The notes under the pieces were generated by a model. That model ran no database searches. It saw only the letters and a list, made by a program, of their open reading frames with translations, and was not told the DNA's origin. Shown piece after piece: positions 8,107-17,237 of a DNA stretch of 42,609 nt (position 1 is the stretch's first letter; every line of letters begins with the position of its first letter). The position numbers and the translations under genes are program-made. Where the stretch lies: NCBI RefSeq assembly GCF_001885615.1, contig NZ_LSRN01000026.1, positions 1 to 42,609 of the forward strand, in the 5' to 3' direction. This stretch comes from Alkalibacterium sp. 20. GTDB lineage: Bacteria; Bacillota; Bacilli; Lactobacillales; Carnobacteriaceae_A.

Positions 8107-9357
8107 ATGTATACAATGGATACTTTCAAGCAAATATATGCATCAACGAACGAAACAGACTGGAGTAAGTTAGAGCAAGTCATGACTATCATACAAACCG
8201 TCCAGGAGAAGAAAGATAAAGCATTATTTGACTATTCCGAAAAATTTGATAACGTAACGCTGACTGATTTGGAAATAAAACCTTCTGATCTCGAATTAGC
8301 GTATCAGTCAATCGACGATGAATTAAGAGAAGCTTTAGAAATGGCCTATAAAAACATCTGGGACTACCAGGAATCCATAAAAATTTCCGACAGTCCAAAG
8401 TCAGAACTATATCAAAAAGTTCACCCTTTGAATCGTGTGGGTGTCTATGTGCCAGGCGGGACTGCCCCTCTGGTCTCAACGGTATTAATGACAGCCGTAT
8501 TAGCCAAGGTTGCCGGCGTTAATGAAATCATTGCCACTACACCTCCACAAAAAGATGGCGTTAATCAGGCTATTTTAGCCGCCTGTCACATTGCTCAAGT
8601 GGACCGTGTCTTTCAAGTGGGTGGCGCTCAAGCCATCGCTGCATTAGCTTATGGTACAGAAACCATTCCACGGGTAGATAAAATTGCCGGACCAGGGAAC
8701 CAGTATGTCGCCTCAGCTAAAAAAATGGTTTATGGAGATGTAGGCATCGATTCTATTGCCGGTCCAAGTGAAATTGTCGTTGTCGTTGATGAAACGACGC
8801 GGGCAGAATTTGTTGCTTACGATTTACTCGCACAAGCTGAACATGATGTATTGGCCCGTACCTTTTTGATAAGTGAAAACAAAGAAAAGCTATTAGAAAT
8901 AAAAGAAAAAGTTGCTGTTTTGACAAACAAACAAACTCGCGCTCAAATAATAGAGGCCAGTCTAAAGGACCACCATTATTCTATTCTTACAGCTAATAAA
9001 GAAGAGACGATCGAATGCGTCAACTTGATTGCCGGGGAACATGTCTCGATTCAAACAAAAGATGCAGAGTCGTACATTGATCAGATCAAAACTGCTGGTG
9101 CTTTATTTGTAGGCGACTATTCACCTGAAGCTATTGGTGATTATGTCGCAGGCCCTAGTCACGTTTTACCAACTGGAGGAACAGCGAGATTTAGCAACGG
9201 CTTAACGGTCAATGACTTTTTACGAACCAACTCTATTATTGCTCTAAAAAAAGAGTCATTTTTAAAGATGGCTCCCAGCGGTATGCGTATAGCCCTGGAA
9301 GAATCACTCCAAGCCCACCATGATTCATTAGCCTGTCGACTGGGGGAATTGAAATGA
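8107..9357 (+). CDS. hisD: Histidinol dehydrogenase
   Basis: A 416-aa zinc enzyme that oxidises histidinol to histidine in two NAD-dependent steps, the final reactions of the pathway. Signature stretches include NRVGVYVPGGTAPLVST, VGGAQAIAALAYGTE, KIAGPGNQYV, and the catalytic and zinc-binding region AEHDVLARTFLIS with GPSHVLPTGGTARFSNGL. Length is typical. Its last codons overlap the hisC start by four bases (ATGA), so translation is coupled. Confidence 0.97.
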   Translation: MYTMDTFKQIYASTNETDWSKLEQVMTIIQTVQEKKDKALFDYSEKFDNVTLTDLEIKPSDLELAYQSIDDELREALEMAYKNIWDYQESIKISDSPKSELYQKVHPLNRVGVYVPGGTAPLVSTVLMTAVLAKVAGVNEIIATTPPQKDGVNQAILAACHIAQVDRVFQVGGAQAIAALAYGTETIPRVDKIAGPGNQYVASAKKMVYGDVGIDSIAGPSEIVVVVDETTRAEFVAYDLLAQAEHDVLARTFLISENKEKLLEIKEKVAVLTNKQTRAQIIEASLKDHHYSILTANKEETIECVNLIAGEHVSIQTKDAESYIDQIKTAGALFVGDYSPEAIGDYVAGPSHVLPTGGTARFSNGLTVNDFLRTNSIIALKKESFLKMAPSGMRIALEESLQAHHDSLACRLGELK

Positions 9358-10352
9358 TACGTATAGATAAAAATGAAAGCCCGTATAGAGCATTAACTGA
9401 AGAAGAGATTAGCAAAATTGCTGTAGATACACATTTCAATCACTATGCGACCAATGAATATCAGCATTTACAAGAGAGTTATGCTGACTATAATCACCTG
9501 GATTCAAACCTGGTCTCTTTTGCAAACGGATCAGATGAATGGATTCAAAAAGCAATGATTATTTTAGGTAAAGGACCCGCTTTAGTTCTCGATCCGGATT
9601 TTGTGATGTATGAAGAATATGCCATGCAGTTCAAACGTCCGCTCATAAAAGTTGACGCTCAACCGGATATGACATTTGATTATGAGGAAGTTTTTCAGAA
9701 AATAAAAGAATATCGTCCTTCTGTTTTTATTTTTTCACAACCAAATAATCCATTTGGTATGATGCACCCCCTTGATTTCATCGAGAAAGCAGCTGAATTA
9801 ATGCGGGAAGTTAAGGGTTACATTATTATTGATGAAGCCTATGCCGAATTTTTAGATGAGATCCCAAAATATCCCGAAGGCGATCACGTCATTCGCTTTC
9901 GTACGCTTTCAAAGGTATATGGTTTAGCGGGATTGCGCATTGGTGTCGCTTTTTCAACTGAGAACACCATGAAAGTGTTAAACTCTATCGCACATCCTTA
10001 CCCACTCAACACTCTTTCCTTAAACATCGCTCATTATTTGTTAAATCAACCTGAACGACTGACTGATTTTATTTCTTTGAATCAAAAACTGGCCAAACAA
10101 TTGCACCAGCTCTTCAAAGAAGAAGTCGGAGATGTTATCAATATGCTAGAGAGTCACACTAATTTTTTATTTACCTATGGAGAAAAAGCATTAGAATTAG
10201 GAACCTTTGTACGACAAAATGGCTTCCAGCCCAGAATGTATCCAGAATCTGATCAACCCACACTTAAAGAAGCGGTCAGATACTCAATAGCCACCGCAGA
10301 ACAACTGGATGAACTGAGAAAAATCTTAAGGAAATGGAGAGCATCTCAATGA
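9354..10352 (+). CDS. hisC: Histidinol-phosphate aminotransferase
   Basis: A 332-aa PLP enzyme (fold type I) that transaminates imidazole acetol phosphate with glutamate to histidinol phosphate. Visible motifs are NPFGMMHP (NPxG), IIDEAYAEF (PLP-contacting Asp and Tyr), the Schiff-base lysine in RTLSKVYGLAGLRIG, and the arginine of RYSIAT near the C-terminus. The start ATG overlaps the end of hisD and its stop overlaps the hisB start, each as ATGA. Confidence 0.96.
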   Translation: MIRIDKNESPYRALTEEEISKIAVDTHFNHYATNEYQHLQESYADYNHLDSNLVSFANGSDEWIQKAMIILGKGPALVLDPDFVMYEEYAMQFKRPLIKVDAQPDMTFDYEEVFQKIKEYRPSVFIFSQPNNPFGMMHPLDFIEKAAELMREVKGYIIIDEAYAEFLDEIPKYPEGDHVIRFRTLSKVYGLAGLRIGVAFSTENTMKVLNSIAHPYPLNTLSLNIAHYLLNQPERLTDFISLNQKLAKQLHQLFKEEVGDVINMLESHTNFLFTYGEKALELGTFVRQNGFQPRMYPESDQPTLKEAVRYSIATAEQLDELRKILRKWRASQ

Positions 10353-10930
10353 CCATAACCAAAGAACGCAACACGAAAGAAACACGTATCAAACTAAGCA
10401 TGGATAAAGGTCTTTCTGAATCTAATATCGATACAGGCGTAGGCTTTTTAAATCACATGCTGGACCTGTTTGCTTTTCATGGTCATTTTGTTCTGAATAT
10501 CACTGTCGATGGTGATACGGATGTGGATGATCACCATACTACAGAAGATATTGGGATTTTGTTAGGACAAGCCATCGCTGAGTTAACTCAGGATAAGTCG
10601 TCAATTGAACGTTATGGAACTGCCTATGTTCCGATGGATGAAACATTGGCACGTGCAGTTGTCGATATCAGTGGTCGTCCATTCTTATCTTTTGAACCTG
10701 ATTTTTCCAGCCAGAAAGTCGGGACGTTTGACGTTCAGCTAGTGAAGGAATTCTTTTATGCACTCACTATACATGCCCGCTTGACTGTTCATCTCGATTT
10801 GATTCGCGGTGGAAATACCCATCATGAAATTGAAGCCCTATTCAAGTCTTTTGCACAGGCTTTAAAAAAAGCATCACAGACTTCTGACATTTCCCGCCTT
10901 CCTTCGTCGAAAGGGGTCATCGAAGAGTGA
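10349..10930 (+). CDS. hisB: Imidazoleglycerol-phosphate dehydratase
   Basis: A monofunctional 193-aa IGPD; it dehydrates imidazole glycerol phosphate using two Mn ions. Metal-binding motifs DDHHTTEDIGI and HHEIEALFKSFAQAL are intact, and FLNHMLDLFAFHGHF is the conserved N-terminal part. The frame is open from 10334, but the ATG at 10349 overlaps the hisC stop as ATGA, has GGAG at about 9 bases, and gives the normal family length. There is no fused phosphatase domain, consistent with the separate hisK upstream. Confidence 0.95.
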   Translation: MTITKERNTKETRIKLSMDKGLSESNIDTGVGFLNHMLDLFAFHGHFVLNITVDGDTDVDDHHTTEDIGILLGQAIAELTQDKSSIERYGTAYVPMDETLARAVVDISGRPFLSFEPDFSSQKVGTFDVQLVKEFFYALTIHARLTVHLDLIRGGNTHHEIEALFKSFAQALKKASQTSDISRLPSSKGVIEE

Positions 10931-11505
10931 TTGCTATCGTAGACTATGGATTGGGCAATATTGCTAATCTATCAAACGCTTTACATTATTTGGGTCATGA
11001 CGTTATCGTCACTCATGATAAAAAAGAACTCAATGAGGCAGACACGATCATACTCCCTGGTGTCGGTCATTTTAAAGATGCGATGAATCGTCTATCAGAA
11101 CTTGATTTATTACCTGTATTAAATGAATTGAAAGACAAGAAACCCTTCATTGGTATTTGTTTAGGTATGCAACTTCTTTTTGAAAAGAGTGAAGAAGGAA
11201 ATGTAGATGGACTTAGTTATTTACCTGGAACAGTTAAAAAAATAACCGGATCTCTTCCGGTACCTCATTTAGGCTGGAATCAGCTAGACGCCCCACTTCC
11301 CTCTCTGCAGGGCGACGTTTATTTTATTCATTCATATAAAGTTCATACAGAAGAAAATATTGTTGCTACAGCAACTTATGAAGAACCAGTGGTAGCTATT
11401 GTCCAGAAAGAAAATTTAATCGGTATTCAGTTTCACCCTGAAAAAAGCGGAAACCTGGGACTGCAAATACTAAATCAAGCGATAAAAGGTGGGTTCAATC
11501 TGTGA
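10927..11505 (+). CDS. hisH: Imidazole glycerol phosphate synthase, glutaminase subunit
   Basis: A 192-aa class-I glutamine amidotransferase that supplies ammonia to HisF. The nucleophile Cys lies in GICLGMQLLFE, and the His/Glu of the triad in FHPEKSG; the N-terminal IVDYGLGNIANL is typical. The start is a GTG overlapping the hisB stop (GTGA). It ends with a GTGA overlap into hisA. Confidence 0.96.
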   Translation: MIAIVDYGLGNIANLSNALHYLGHDVIVTHDKKELNEADTIILPGVGHFKDAMNRLSELDLLPVLNELKDKKPFIGICLGMQLLFEKSEEGNVDGLSYLPGTVKKITGSLPVPHLGWNQLDAPLPSLQGDVYFIHSYKVHTEENIVATATYEEPVVAIVQKENLIGIQFHPEKSGNLGLQILNQAIKGGFNL

Positions 11506-12206
11506 TAGAAATTTGGCCAGCAATAGATTTAATTGATAACCAAAGCGTGCGATTGACCGAAGGTGTTTACGCTTCGAAGGAAGTCATGAGACGTTCTCCT
11601 AAAGAAGCCATTGCTTTTTACAATCAATTCAAGGAAGTAACACGCATCCATATTGTTGATTTGATGGGTGCACTTCATCAGAAACCGACAGAAAAAACAT
11701 TTATCAAAGAGTTGATTGCGTCCAGTACCTATCCCGTCGAAATTGGCGGCGGTATTCGTTCAACAGAAACGATCGACTATTATCTTTCGAGCGGTGCGTC
11801 ATACGTCATCGTTGGCACACGCGGCTTACAAGATAGCGCTTGGCTCAAGAAAATAACCACTCTCTACCCAGGCAAAGTTTATTTAGGCCTGGACGCAAAA
11901 AAAGAAGAGGTCGCAGTCAACGGTTGGACAGAATCAGTTGGAAAAACCATTTATGATGTTGCTGCAGAAACAGCTTCTCTAGACTTAGGCGGCATTATTT
12001 ACACCGACATTTCCAAAGACGGTAAAATGCAGGGTCCTAACTTCGAACTGACAAAAAAACTAGTGGGTCTTACCCCTCATCCGATCACTGCCTCAGGTGG
12101 CATACGCAGTTTAGAAGATATAAAAACATTAGAACAGGCCGGCGTAAAAGCAGCTATTGTCGGAAAAGCGGCTAATACGGATGCTTTTTGGGAGGGTATC
12201 AAATGA
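11502..12206 (+). CDS. hisA: ProFAR isomerase
   Basis: A 234-aa half-barrel-duplicated TIM barrel that isomerises N'-formimino-aminoimidazole carboxamide ribotide. The two catalytic aspartates fall in WPAIDLIDN and YTDISKDGKMQG; phosphate-binding glycines are in EIGGGIRS and ASGGIRSLED. It starts with GTG overlapping the hisH stop. The stop overlaps the hisF ATG by ATGA. Confidence 0.96.
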   Translation: MIEIWPAIDLIDNQSVRLTEGVYASKEVMRRSPKEAIAFYNQFKEVTRIHIVDLMGALHQKPTEKTFIKELIASSTYPVEIGGGIRSTETIDYYLSSGASYVIVGTRGLQDSAWLKKITTLYPGKVYLGLDAKKEEVAVNGWTESVGKTIYDVAAETASLDLGGIIYTDISKDGKMQGPNFELTKKLVGLTPHPITASGGIRSLEDIKTLEQAGVKAAIVGKAANTDAFWEGIK

Positions 12207-12967
12207 TTAAAAAACGTATCATTCCTTGTCTCGATGTCAGAGATGGCATTGTGGTTAAAGGTATTCAGTTTAAAGGACTCCGTGAAATTGGAGACCCCGT
12301 TGAATTAGCTAAACGCTATAATACATTAGGCGCCGACGAGTTAGTCTTTCTCGATATTTCAGCAACAGATACGGGCAACGCCTTGATGCTTGATGTGATC
12401 AGAAAAACCGCCAAAGAACTTTTTATCCCGATGACTATCGGTGGCGGATTGAAATCTTCAGAAGATATCTCAGCCGTATTAAATGCGGGTGCAGATAAAG
12501 TGAGTCTGAATTCAGCAGCCTTAAAAAACCCTTCATTGATCAACGAAACCAGTGAAAAGTTCGGTTCCCAGTGTATCTGTATCGCAGTGGATGCGAAATG
12601 GGTGGGAGCGGAACAAGACTGGTATTGCTACACACATGGAGGCAAAAAGAAAACAGATATAAAAACATTGGATTGGGTAAAAGAAGTGGAATCTCGTGGC
12701 GCAGGAGAATTATTAATTACCAGTATGGATTATGACGGCATGCAGCAGGGATTCGATCATGTATTGCTTTCAAAAATTAAAGAAACAGTGAATATACCAG
12801 TTATTGCTTCGGGTGGAGCAGGAAATGCTCAGCATTTTGCGGATCTTTTCTTGGATACAGATGTTTCAGCAGGACTTGCTGCCTCTATTTTCCATGATGA
12901 AGATGTTTCGATTCAAGAAGTCAAAAACTTATGTCAGTTAAAAGGGGTGCCTATGCGCCATGTCTAA
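12203..12967 (+). CDS. hisF: Imidazole glycerol phosphate synthase, cyclase subunit
   Basis: A 254-aa TIM barrel that uses ammonia from HisH to form imidazole glycerol phosphate and AICAR. Catalytic aspartates are in PCLDVRDG and TSMDYDGMQQGF; glycine-rich phosphate sites are TIGGGLKS and ASGGAG. The ATG at 12203 is preferred over the open frame from 12188 because GGGAGG precedes it, it overlaps the hisA stop, and MIKKRIIPCLDV is the canonical beginning. The end overlaps hisI by 8 bases. Confidence 0.96.
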   Translation: MIKKRIIPCLDVRDGIVVKGIQFKGLREIGDPVELAKRYNTLGADELVFLDISATDTGNALMLDVIRKTAKELFIPMTIGGGLKSSEDISAVLNAGADKVSLNSAALKNPSLINETSEKFGSQCICIAVDAKWVGAEQDWYCYTHGGKKKTDIKTLDWVKEVESRGAGELLITSMDYDGMQQGFDHVLLSKIKETVNIPVIASGGAGNAQHFADLFLDTDVSAGLAASIFHDEDVSIQEVKNLCQLKGVPMRHV

Positions 12968-13601
12968 ATACAATTCACTACAACCAGATTTTTCAAAAGG
13001 ATTACTTCCGGTAATTCTACAGCATTACACAACGAAAGATGTCCGTATGGTAGGCTACATGAACGAAGAGGCTTTTGAACAGACGAAAAAGGACGAAGTG
13101 GTCTGGTTTTTTTCTCGTTCAAAAAATCGGTTATGGAAAAAAGGTGAAACAAGCGGTAATGTTCAATTCGTCAAAGACATGTATTTAGACTGTGATCAAG
13201 ACGCCTTGCTCGTTATGATCGACCCTGTTGGTCCTACTTGCCATACGGGGTCAAAGAGCTGTTTCAATCTCGGCCCCTCTTTTACATTGAAAGATATTGA
13301 AGCGTCGATACAAGCTCGGGACGGTTCAGGTGAAGAGAAATCTTACACAAATTATCTTCTAAGCGAAGGCATCGATAAGATAGCAAAAAAATTCGGTGAA
13401 GAAGCTTTTGAAGTCGTTATAGGAGCGAAGAATAACAACAAAGAAGAAGTCGCTAACGAAGCAGCTGACGTCTTATATCATCTCGGTGTTCTACTCTATC
13501 AAACCGGAGTGTCCATATCAGATGTCGAAACTGTATTAGCTTCAAGACATGAAAAACAGAATAATTTTAAAGGTGAACGAAAAGATGTGAACAATTGGTA
13601 A
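12960..13601 (+). CDS. hisI: Bifunctional phosphoribosyl-AMP cyclohydrolase / phosphoribosyl-ATP pyrophosphatase
   Basis: A 213-aa fusion that carries out steps two and three of the pathway. Residues about 1-110 are HisI, with WFFSRSKNRLWKKGETSGN and zinc/magnesium ligands in DCDQDALL and TCHTGSKSCF. Residues about 122-210 are HisE, an all-alpha MazG-like pyrophosphatase with KFGEEAFEVVIGAK and NEAADVLYHL. The gene closes the operon and overlaps hisF by 8 bases. Also called hisIE. A weak hairpin follows at 13657. Confidence 0.96.
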   Translation: MSKYNSLQPDFSKGLLPVILQHYTTKDVRMVGYMNEEAFEQTKKDEVVWFFSRSKNRLWKKGETSGNVQFVKDMYLDCDQDALLVMIDPVGPTCHTGSKSCFNLGPSFTLKDIEASIQARDGSGEEKSYTNYLLSEGIDKIAKKFGEEAFEVVIGAKNNNKEEVANEAADVLYHLGVLLYQTGVSISDVETVLASRHEKQNNFKGERKDVNNW

Positions 13602-13656
13602 GGGATCTTCTTTTCTTCACCAAGTACAACTTCTTTAATAATTAGGGACATATTAA

Positions 13657-13681
13657 GATTGATCTTCAATCACAGTTTTTT
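13657..13681 (+). terminator. Weak terminator candidate after the his operon
   Basis: GATTGA-TCT-TCAATC forms a 6-bp stem; after ACAG comes a run of six T. The stem is short and A/T-rich, so termination may be partial. Confidence 0.35.
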
Positions 13682-13682
13682 A

Positions 13683-13711
13683 TTGTATTTTCATCTTTAT
13701 TCTTTTAAAAT
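13683..13711 (+). promoter_or_regulatory. Promoter candidate for the cation diffusion facilitator
   Basis: TTGTAT (13683-13688), 17-base spacer, TAAAAT (13706-13711). The predicted transcript would start only about 15 bases before the ATG at 13733 and carry no clear SD site. Confidence 0.45.
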
Positions 13712-13732
13712 CAATAAGTATACTGTAAATCT

Positions 13733-14662
13733 ATGAATGCAATAAAAAAAAGTAGGGATGTCTTGAAAAGTCAAATTAACCGTGTCCTAATAGCAGAAAA
13801 AGGTGCAAAAGTCTCGATTGGTGTCTATGTGATACTAGCTATAGTAAAAATAGCCGTCGGTTTTTTCCTGCGATCAACATCTTTATCCGCCGATGGACTG
13901 AATAACTTAACGGATGTTTTTTCTTCTGTTACTGTCCTATTCGGTTTAAAAACCGCAAGGATACCGGCTGATGCCAATCACCCTTATGGGCATTGGAAAG
14001 CGGAACCCATTGCCAGTTTAATTACGTCATTTATCATGTTATTTGTCGGATTCCAAGTTTTTCAAAGCAGTATTGTTCGTCTATATAGAGGTGAATTGGT
14101 AGCACCCAATCAACTCGCTGCTGTCATTGCCATAATTAGTGCAATAGTATTGCTCTTTCTTTACCGCTACAATCTGTTATTATCAAAAGAAGCTAAAAGT
14201 ACTGGATTAAGAGCTGTGGCTCAAGATAATCTAGCCGACAGCCTGACGAGTATAGCAACAGCCATTGCCATTTTAGGTGCCTCTTTTGGCTTGGTCTGGT
14301 TAGATACTGTCATGGCTTCCATAGTCGCTCTCATTATAGTTAAAACAGGTATTGATATTTTTAAAGAAAGTACCTTTTTATTATCTGACGGATTTAAAGA
14401 CAAACAGTTATCTTTGTATAAGACTAAAATACAGATGATACCAGAAGTTAAAAACGTTGCTTCCATAAAAGCTCGCATGTATGGGGCTAATACTTATGTG
14501 GATGTCACTATCTTAGTTGATCGTAACATGACGGTACAAGAAAGCCATGATATAACCGAGACTATCGAAAAACTGCTTTATGAAAAATTTGATGTCATGC
14601 ATACAGACGTTCATGTCGAACCTGATGGTTTGATCAATCAATTCAACGAAGAACAAATGTGA
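13733..14662 (+). CDS. Cation diffusion facilitator, likely manganese exporter (MntE-like)
   Basis: A 309-aa CDF transporter with six predicted membrane helices (residues about 25-205) and a cytosolic C-terminal dimerisation domain (about 225-300, VEPDG near the end). The metal site reads Asn and Asp in helix 2 (GLNNLTD) and Asp-Asp in helix 5 (AQDNLADS), an N-D-D-D arrangement known for Mn-exporting MntE-type CDFs rather than the H-D-D-D zinc site. It should export divalent metal in exchange for protons. The ATG at 13733 lacks an SD site; a TTG at 13763 preceded by AGTAGGG is an alternative start. It is transcribed alone and ended by a strong terminator. Confidence 0.88.
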   Translation: MNAIKKSRDVLKSQINRVLIAEKGAKVSIGVYVILAIVKIAVGFFLRSTSLSADGLNNLTDVFSSVTVLFGLKTARIPADANHPYGHWKAEPIASLITSFIMLFVGFQVFQSSIVRLYRGELVAPNQLAAVIAIISAIVLLFLYRYNLLLSKEAKSTGLRAVAQDNLADSLTSIATAIAILGASFGLVWLDTVMASIVALIIVKTGIDIFKESTFLLSDGFKDKQLSLYKTKIQMIPEVKNVASIKARMYGANTYVDVTILVDRNMTVQESHDITETIEKLLYEKFDVMHTDVHVEPDGLINQFNEEQM

Positions 14663-14704
14663 AAAGACGGATTTCTATGATTCATAGAAATCCGTCTTTT
14701 CTTA
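14662..14704. terminator. Strong bidirectional terminator
   Basis: GACGGATTTCTATG-ATT-CATAGAAATCCGTC is a perfect 14-bp stem (14666-14696), flanked by AAAA and TTTT so that it works on both strands for the convergent CDF and 5'-nucleotidase genes. Confidence 0.9.
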
Positions 14705-16261
14705 TTTTGTAGAAATAATTTTAAAGTTGTTATTCACTTCAGCTACAATCGGTGAAAATTGTGCAAAATAGTCACCGATAAGTTCACTCATTGGGATCGT
14801 CACTTCCCGAATGATCTTTGTTGCATCAAACATACCGTAATCGCCTCCACCCACCGCTCGGTATTGGTTGATTACAATTTCCAGTTCATCATTGGGCAAA
14901 ATATCTTTACCCTGATATTTAAATTCCACCACTCTTTCTCCTTCAGGCTGAGCGACATCTATCGTATAGTCGATGCCTTCATACATATCGTAATTATACA
15001 TTTGAGGTTTGGGATTCATAAATTCAGGATTAATGGTTATTTGGTTGTCATCTTTTACTTTGAAATACGTTGCTGATCGTTCTATAGCATTTTTTAAGTC
15101 TTCACCTGTTACCTTGAGAACGGCTAAAGTATTTGGATAAATATAATTAAGCACCACATCTCTCAACGATACTGATTCATCAAACCCATTAACCGTATTA
15201 TTGAAAAGAGCAGTACCCGATATATCACATTTAGTATAATACATCTGAACACGGTTGATAAACTCAATATAAGGATGTTCTTCTCGTCTTGCTTTTTCTA
15301 CATCGAATATTTGCATGTCCCCTTTAACCTGCCCGACAGGCTGGTCTAGCCACTCTTCTACTTCATCATTCAACCATTTTAATTGATTGGACAATTTTTC
15401 ATCAACGGGTACCCCATCGACTGAAAGAAGTTCAGGTTTCATTTTTTTGATTGTGACAGTGTCGTTATTTTTCTCAAGTTCTATCACAACTTTACCTAAA
15501 TACTCTCCCTTGTGACCGGGCATGATTACGGCAGTATTCTTGACGACTTCAGCTATCAAGCGGTGCTGATGACCGGTAAGTAAGACATCAATGCCTTCAA
15601 CTTCTTCTAATATTTTATAGCCTTCATTTTCTCCTGTCTGTACTTCTGTCTCTTTACCAGTTTTAAAATCTTTTTCAAATCCTCCGTGATAACTGACGAC
15701 AACGATGTCAGCTTGTTCTCTTAACTCGGGTATATATTTCTTTGCCGTTTCTGTCGCTGATAAGAAGGTTAACCCTTTATAATTTTCGGGGTGTTCCCAA
15801 TTAGGTATATATTGCGTCGTCAACCCCAATATAGCCACCTTGATTCCATCCTGTACAAATATTTTATATGCTTGGCCGAAAGCTAAACTGCCATCACTTT
15901 TTACTATATTGGCACATAAAAAAGGATACTTTGAGGTTTCCACTGCTGAGTTGAGGTAATCTAACCCATAGTTAAATTCATGATTTCCAATTATTCCAAC
16001 ATCAAAATTCAGTTGATTGACTGCATCCGTTAAATATTTAGCCGATTTTTTATGTTTAACTAAGTAATGAGTAAACGGTGATCCTTGAATAATATCACCG
16101 TTCTCTATAGTAAGACTTGGCCCTGTTGTCGCTTGACGTTCTCTTTTTAGTAGAGTGGCTATTTTAAATAAGCCTTGTTCCTGCTCATGCTTGCGTGACT
16201 GATAATCAGTAGGATAAAGATACCCATGCACGTCACTTGTCTCAAATAATGTGAACTCCAT
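14702..16261 (-). CDS. Bifunctional 5'-nucleotidase / cyclic-nucleotide phosphodiesterase-like metallophosphatase, cytosolic
   Basis: A 519-aa UshA/CpdB-type enzyme. The N-terminal metallophosphatase domain (residues 1 to about 260) has all dimetal motifs: DVHG (Asp10, His12), NGDIIQG, GNHEFNYGLD, VSYHGG and LTGHQHR. The C-terminal 5'-nucleotidase domain (about 310-490) binds the nucleoside. There is no signal peptide or LPXTG anchor, unlike most secreted relatives, so it should act in the cytosol on nucleotides or cyclic nucleotides; the substrate cannot be set from sequence. It lies 44 bases downstream of the GDPD gene, probably in the same transcript. Confidence 0.9.
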   Translation of the reverse strand: MEFTLFETSDVHGYLYPTDYQSRKHEQEQGLFKIATLLKRERQATTGPSLTIENGDIIQGSPFTHYLVKHKKSAKYLTDAVNQLNFDVGIIGNHEFNYGLDYLNSAVETSKYPFLCANIVKSDGSLAFGQAYKIFVQDGIKVAILGLTTQYIPNWEHPENYKGLTFLSATETAKKYIPELREQADIVVVSYHGGFEKDFKTGKETEVQTGENEGYKILEEVEGIDVLLTGHQHRLIAEVVKNTAVIMPGHKGEYLGKVVIELEKNNDTVTIKKMKPELLSVDGVPVDEKLSNQLKWLNDEVEEWLDQPVGQVKGDMQIFDVEKARREEHPYIEFINRVQMYYTKCDISGTALFNNTVNGFDESVSLRDVVLNYIYPNTLAVLKVTGEDLKNAIERSATYFKVKDDNQITINPEFMNPKPQMYNYDMYEGIDYTIDVAQPEGERVVEFKYQGKDILPNDELEIVINQYRAVGGGDYGMFDATKIIREVTIPMSELIGDYFAQFSPIVAEVNNNFKIISTK

Positions 16262-16305
16262 TAAAATGTTCCTTTCTGTAACTTGATTTTAAAAGTCAAT
16301 TAATA

Positions 16306-17208
16306 TTAGTTGTTTGATAAGACATCCAAGAGTAACCGAGGGTTATCTGTCATGATTCCATCAGCACCAAGATCAATCAGTTTTTCCATCATATCTTCTT
16401 CATTGATCGTCCAATAGTAGACGTGCATGCCACGGCTATTTGCCCCTCGGATCAATTTCCAATCAGCTAAGTTAAAACCTTCCTGTTCAGTTGGCAGCTG
16501 AAAAGCTGCTGCTTTCGGTCTATAAAGCGCATTAAGAAAAGCCTTATGCATTGTGACGAATTGTCTCGTCTCTTCTTCCCCTGCGCCAATGGCTACTTCG
16601 CCATTGGAAACATCCTGGAATCTCAGGTTTATATCATGATCAAAACTAGCAATCAATACTTTATCTTTCATATCAAACTTTTGAATCTCGTTCCACATTT
16701 CATCAATTAAATCACCATACATAACTGGATCGTTGGAATCCTTAATTTCAATTAAATGTTTTTTATCATTAAATTCTGAAAAGACTTCTTGTACTGTTGG
16801 TATTTTAACCCCTGAGTTGCGAAAGACAAAATCGCCTTTCGCATCTTTAAACTGGTACCCTGCATCCAAAGCTTTTATTTCTTCAAGAGTCATTTCATTG
16901 ACTCTTCCTGAACCGTTGGTCGTTCGATCTACGGTGTCATCATGAATCACTACCAGATGTCCATCGGCAGTGATATGTACATCATACTCCAGAATATCTA
17001 CATCCAGCTCTGCAGCATTTCTAAAGGCTGCTAAAGTATTTTCAGGAGCGATTGCTTTCCCCCCTCGATGAGCAATCACTAAGGGACCTTCTTTATCTTC
17101 AAAAAAAGCATGACTACTTTTTGAAGATAAAGGGAATAAAAAGAGTAAAAACCAAAGCATAAAGACACTGATTAGTAAAATACCAATGATTTTAACTGTT
17201 TTTTTCAT
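16306..17208 (-). CDS. Membrane-anchored glycerophosphodiester phosphodiesterase
   Basis: A 300-aa GDPD with one N-terminal membrane helix (residues about 7-26) and an extracytoplasmic TIM-barrel domain. Catalytic and metal residues are visible: His47 (IAHRGG), Glu74 and Asp76 (EYDVH), and His89 (VIHDDT). It hydrolyses glycerophosphodiesters from lipid or teichoic-acid turnover to glycerol 3-phosphate and an alcohol. YYWTINEEDMMEKLIDLGADGIMTD is the conserved C-terminal part. It is flanked at short spacing by YeiH (29 bases upstream) and the 5'-nucleotidase downstream. A role in phosphate or phospholipid salvage is inferred. Confidence 0.93.
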   Translation of the reverse strand: MKKTVKIIGILLISVFMLWFLLFLFPLSSKSSHAFFEDKEGPLVIAHRGGKAIAPENTLAAFRNAAELDVDILEYDVHITADGHLVVIHDDTVDRTTNGSGRVNEMTLEEIKALDAGYQFKDAKGDFVFRNSGVKIPTVQEVFSEFNDKKHLIEIKDSNDPVMYGDLIDEMWNEIQKFDMKDKVLIASFDHDINLRFQDVSNGEVAIGAGEEETRQFVTMHKAFLNALYRPKAAAFQLPTEQEGFNLADWKLIRGANSRGMHVYYWTINEEDMMEKLIDLGADGIMTDNPRLLLDVLSNN

Positions 17209-17237
17209 TTATATTCTCTCCTTCTCAAAACACTCTA

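Noticed and set aside
13963-14560. Zinc-type CDF assignment
   Set aside because: Helix 2 has Asn rather than His in the metal site, which fits Mn exporters better.
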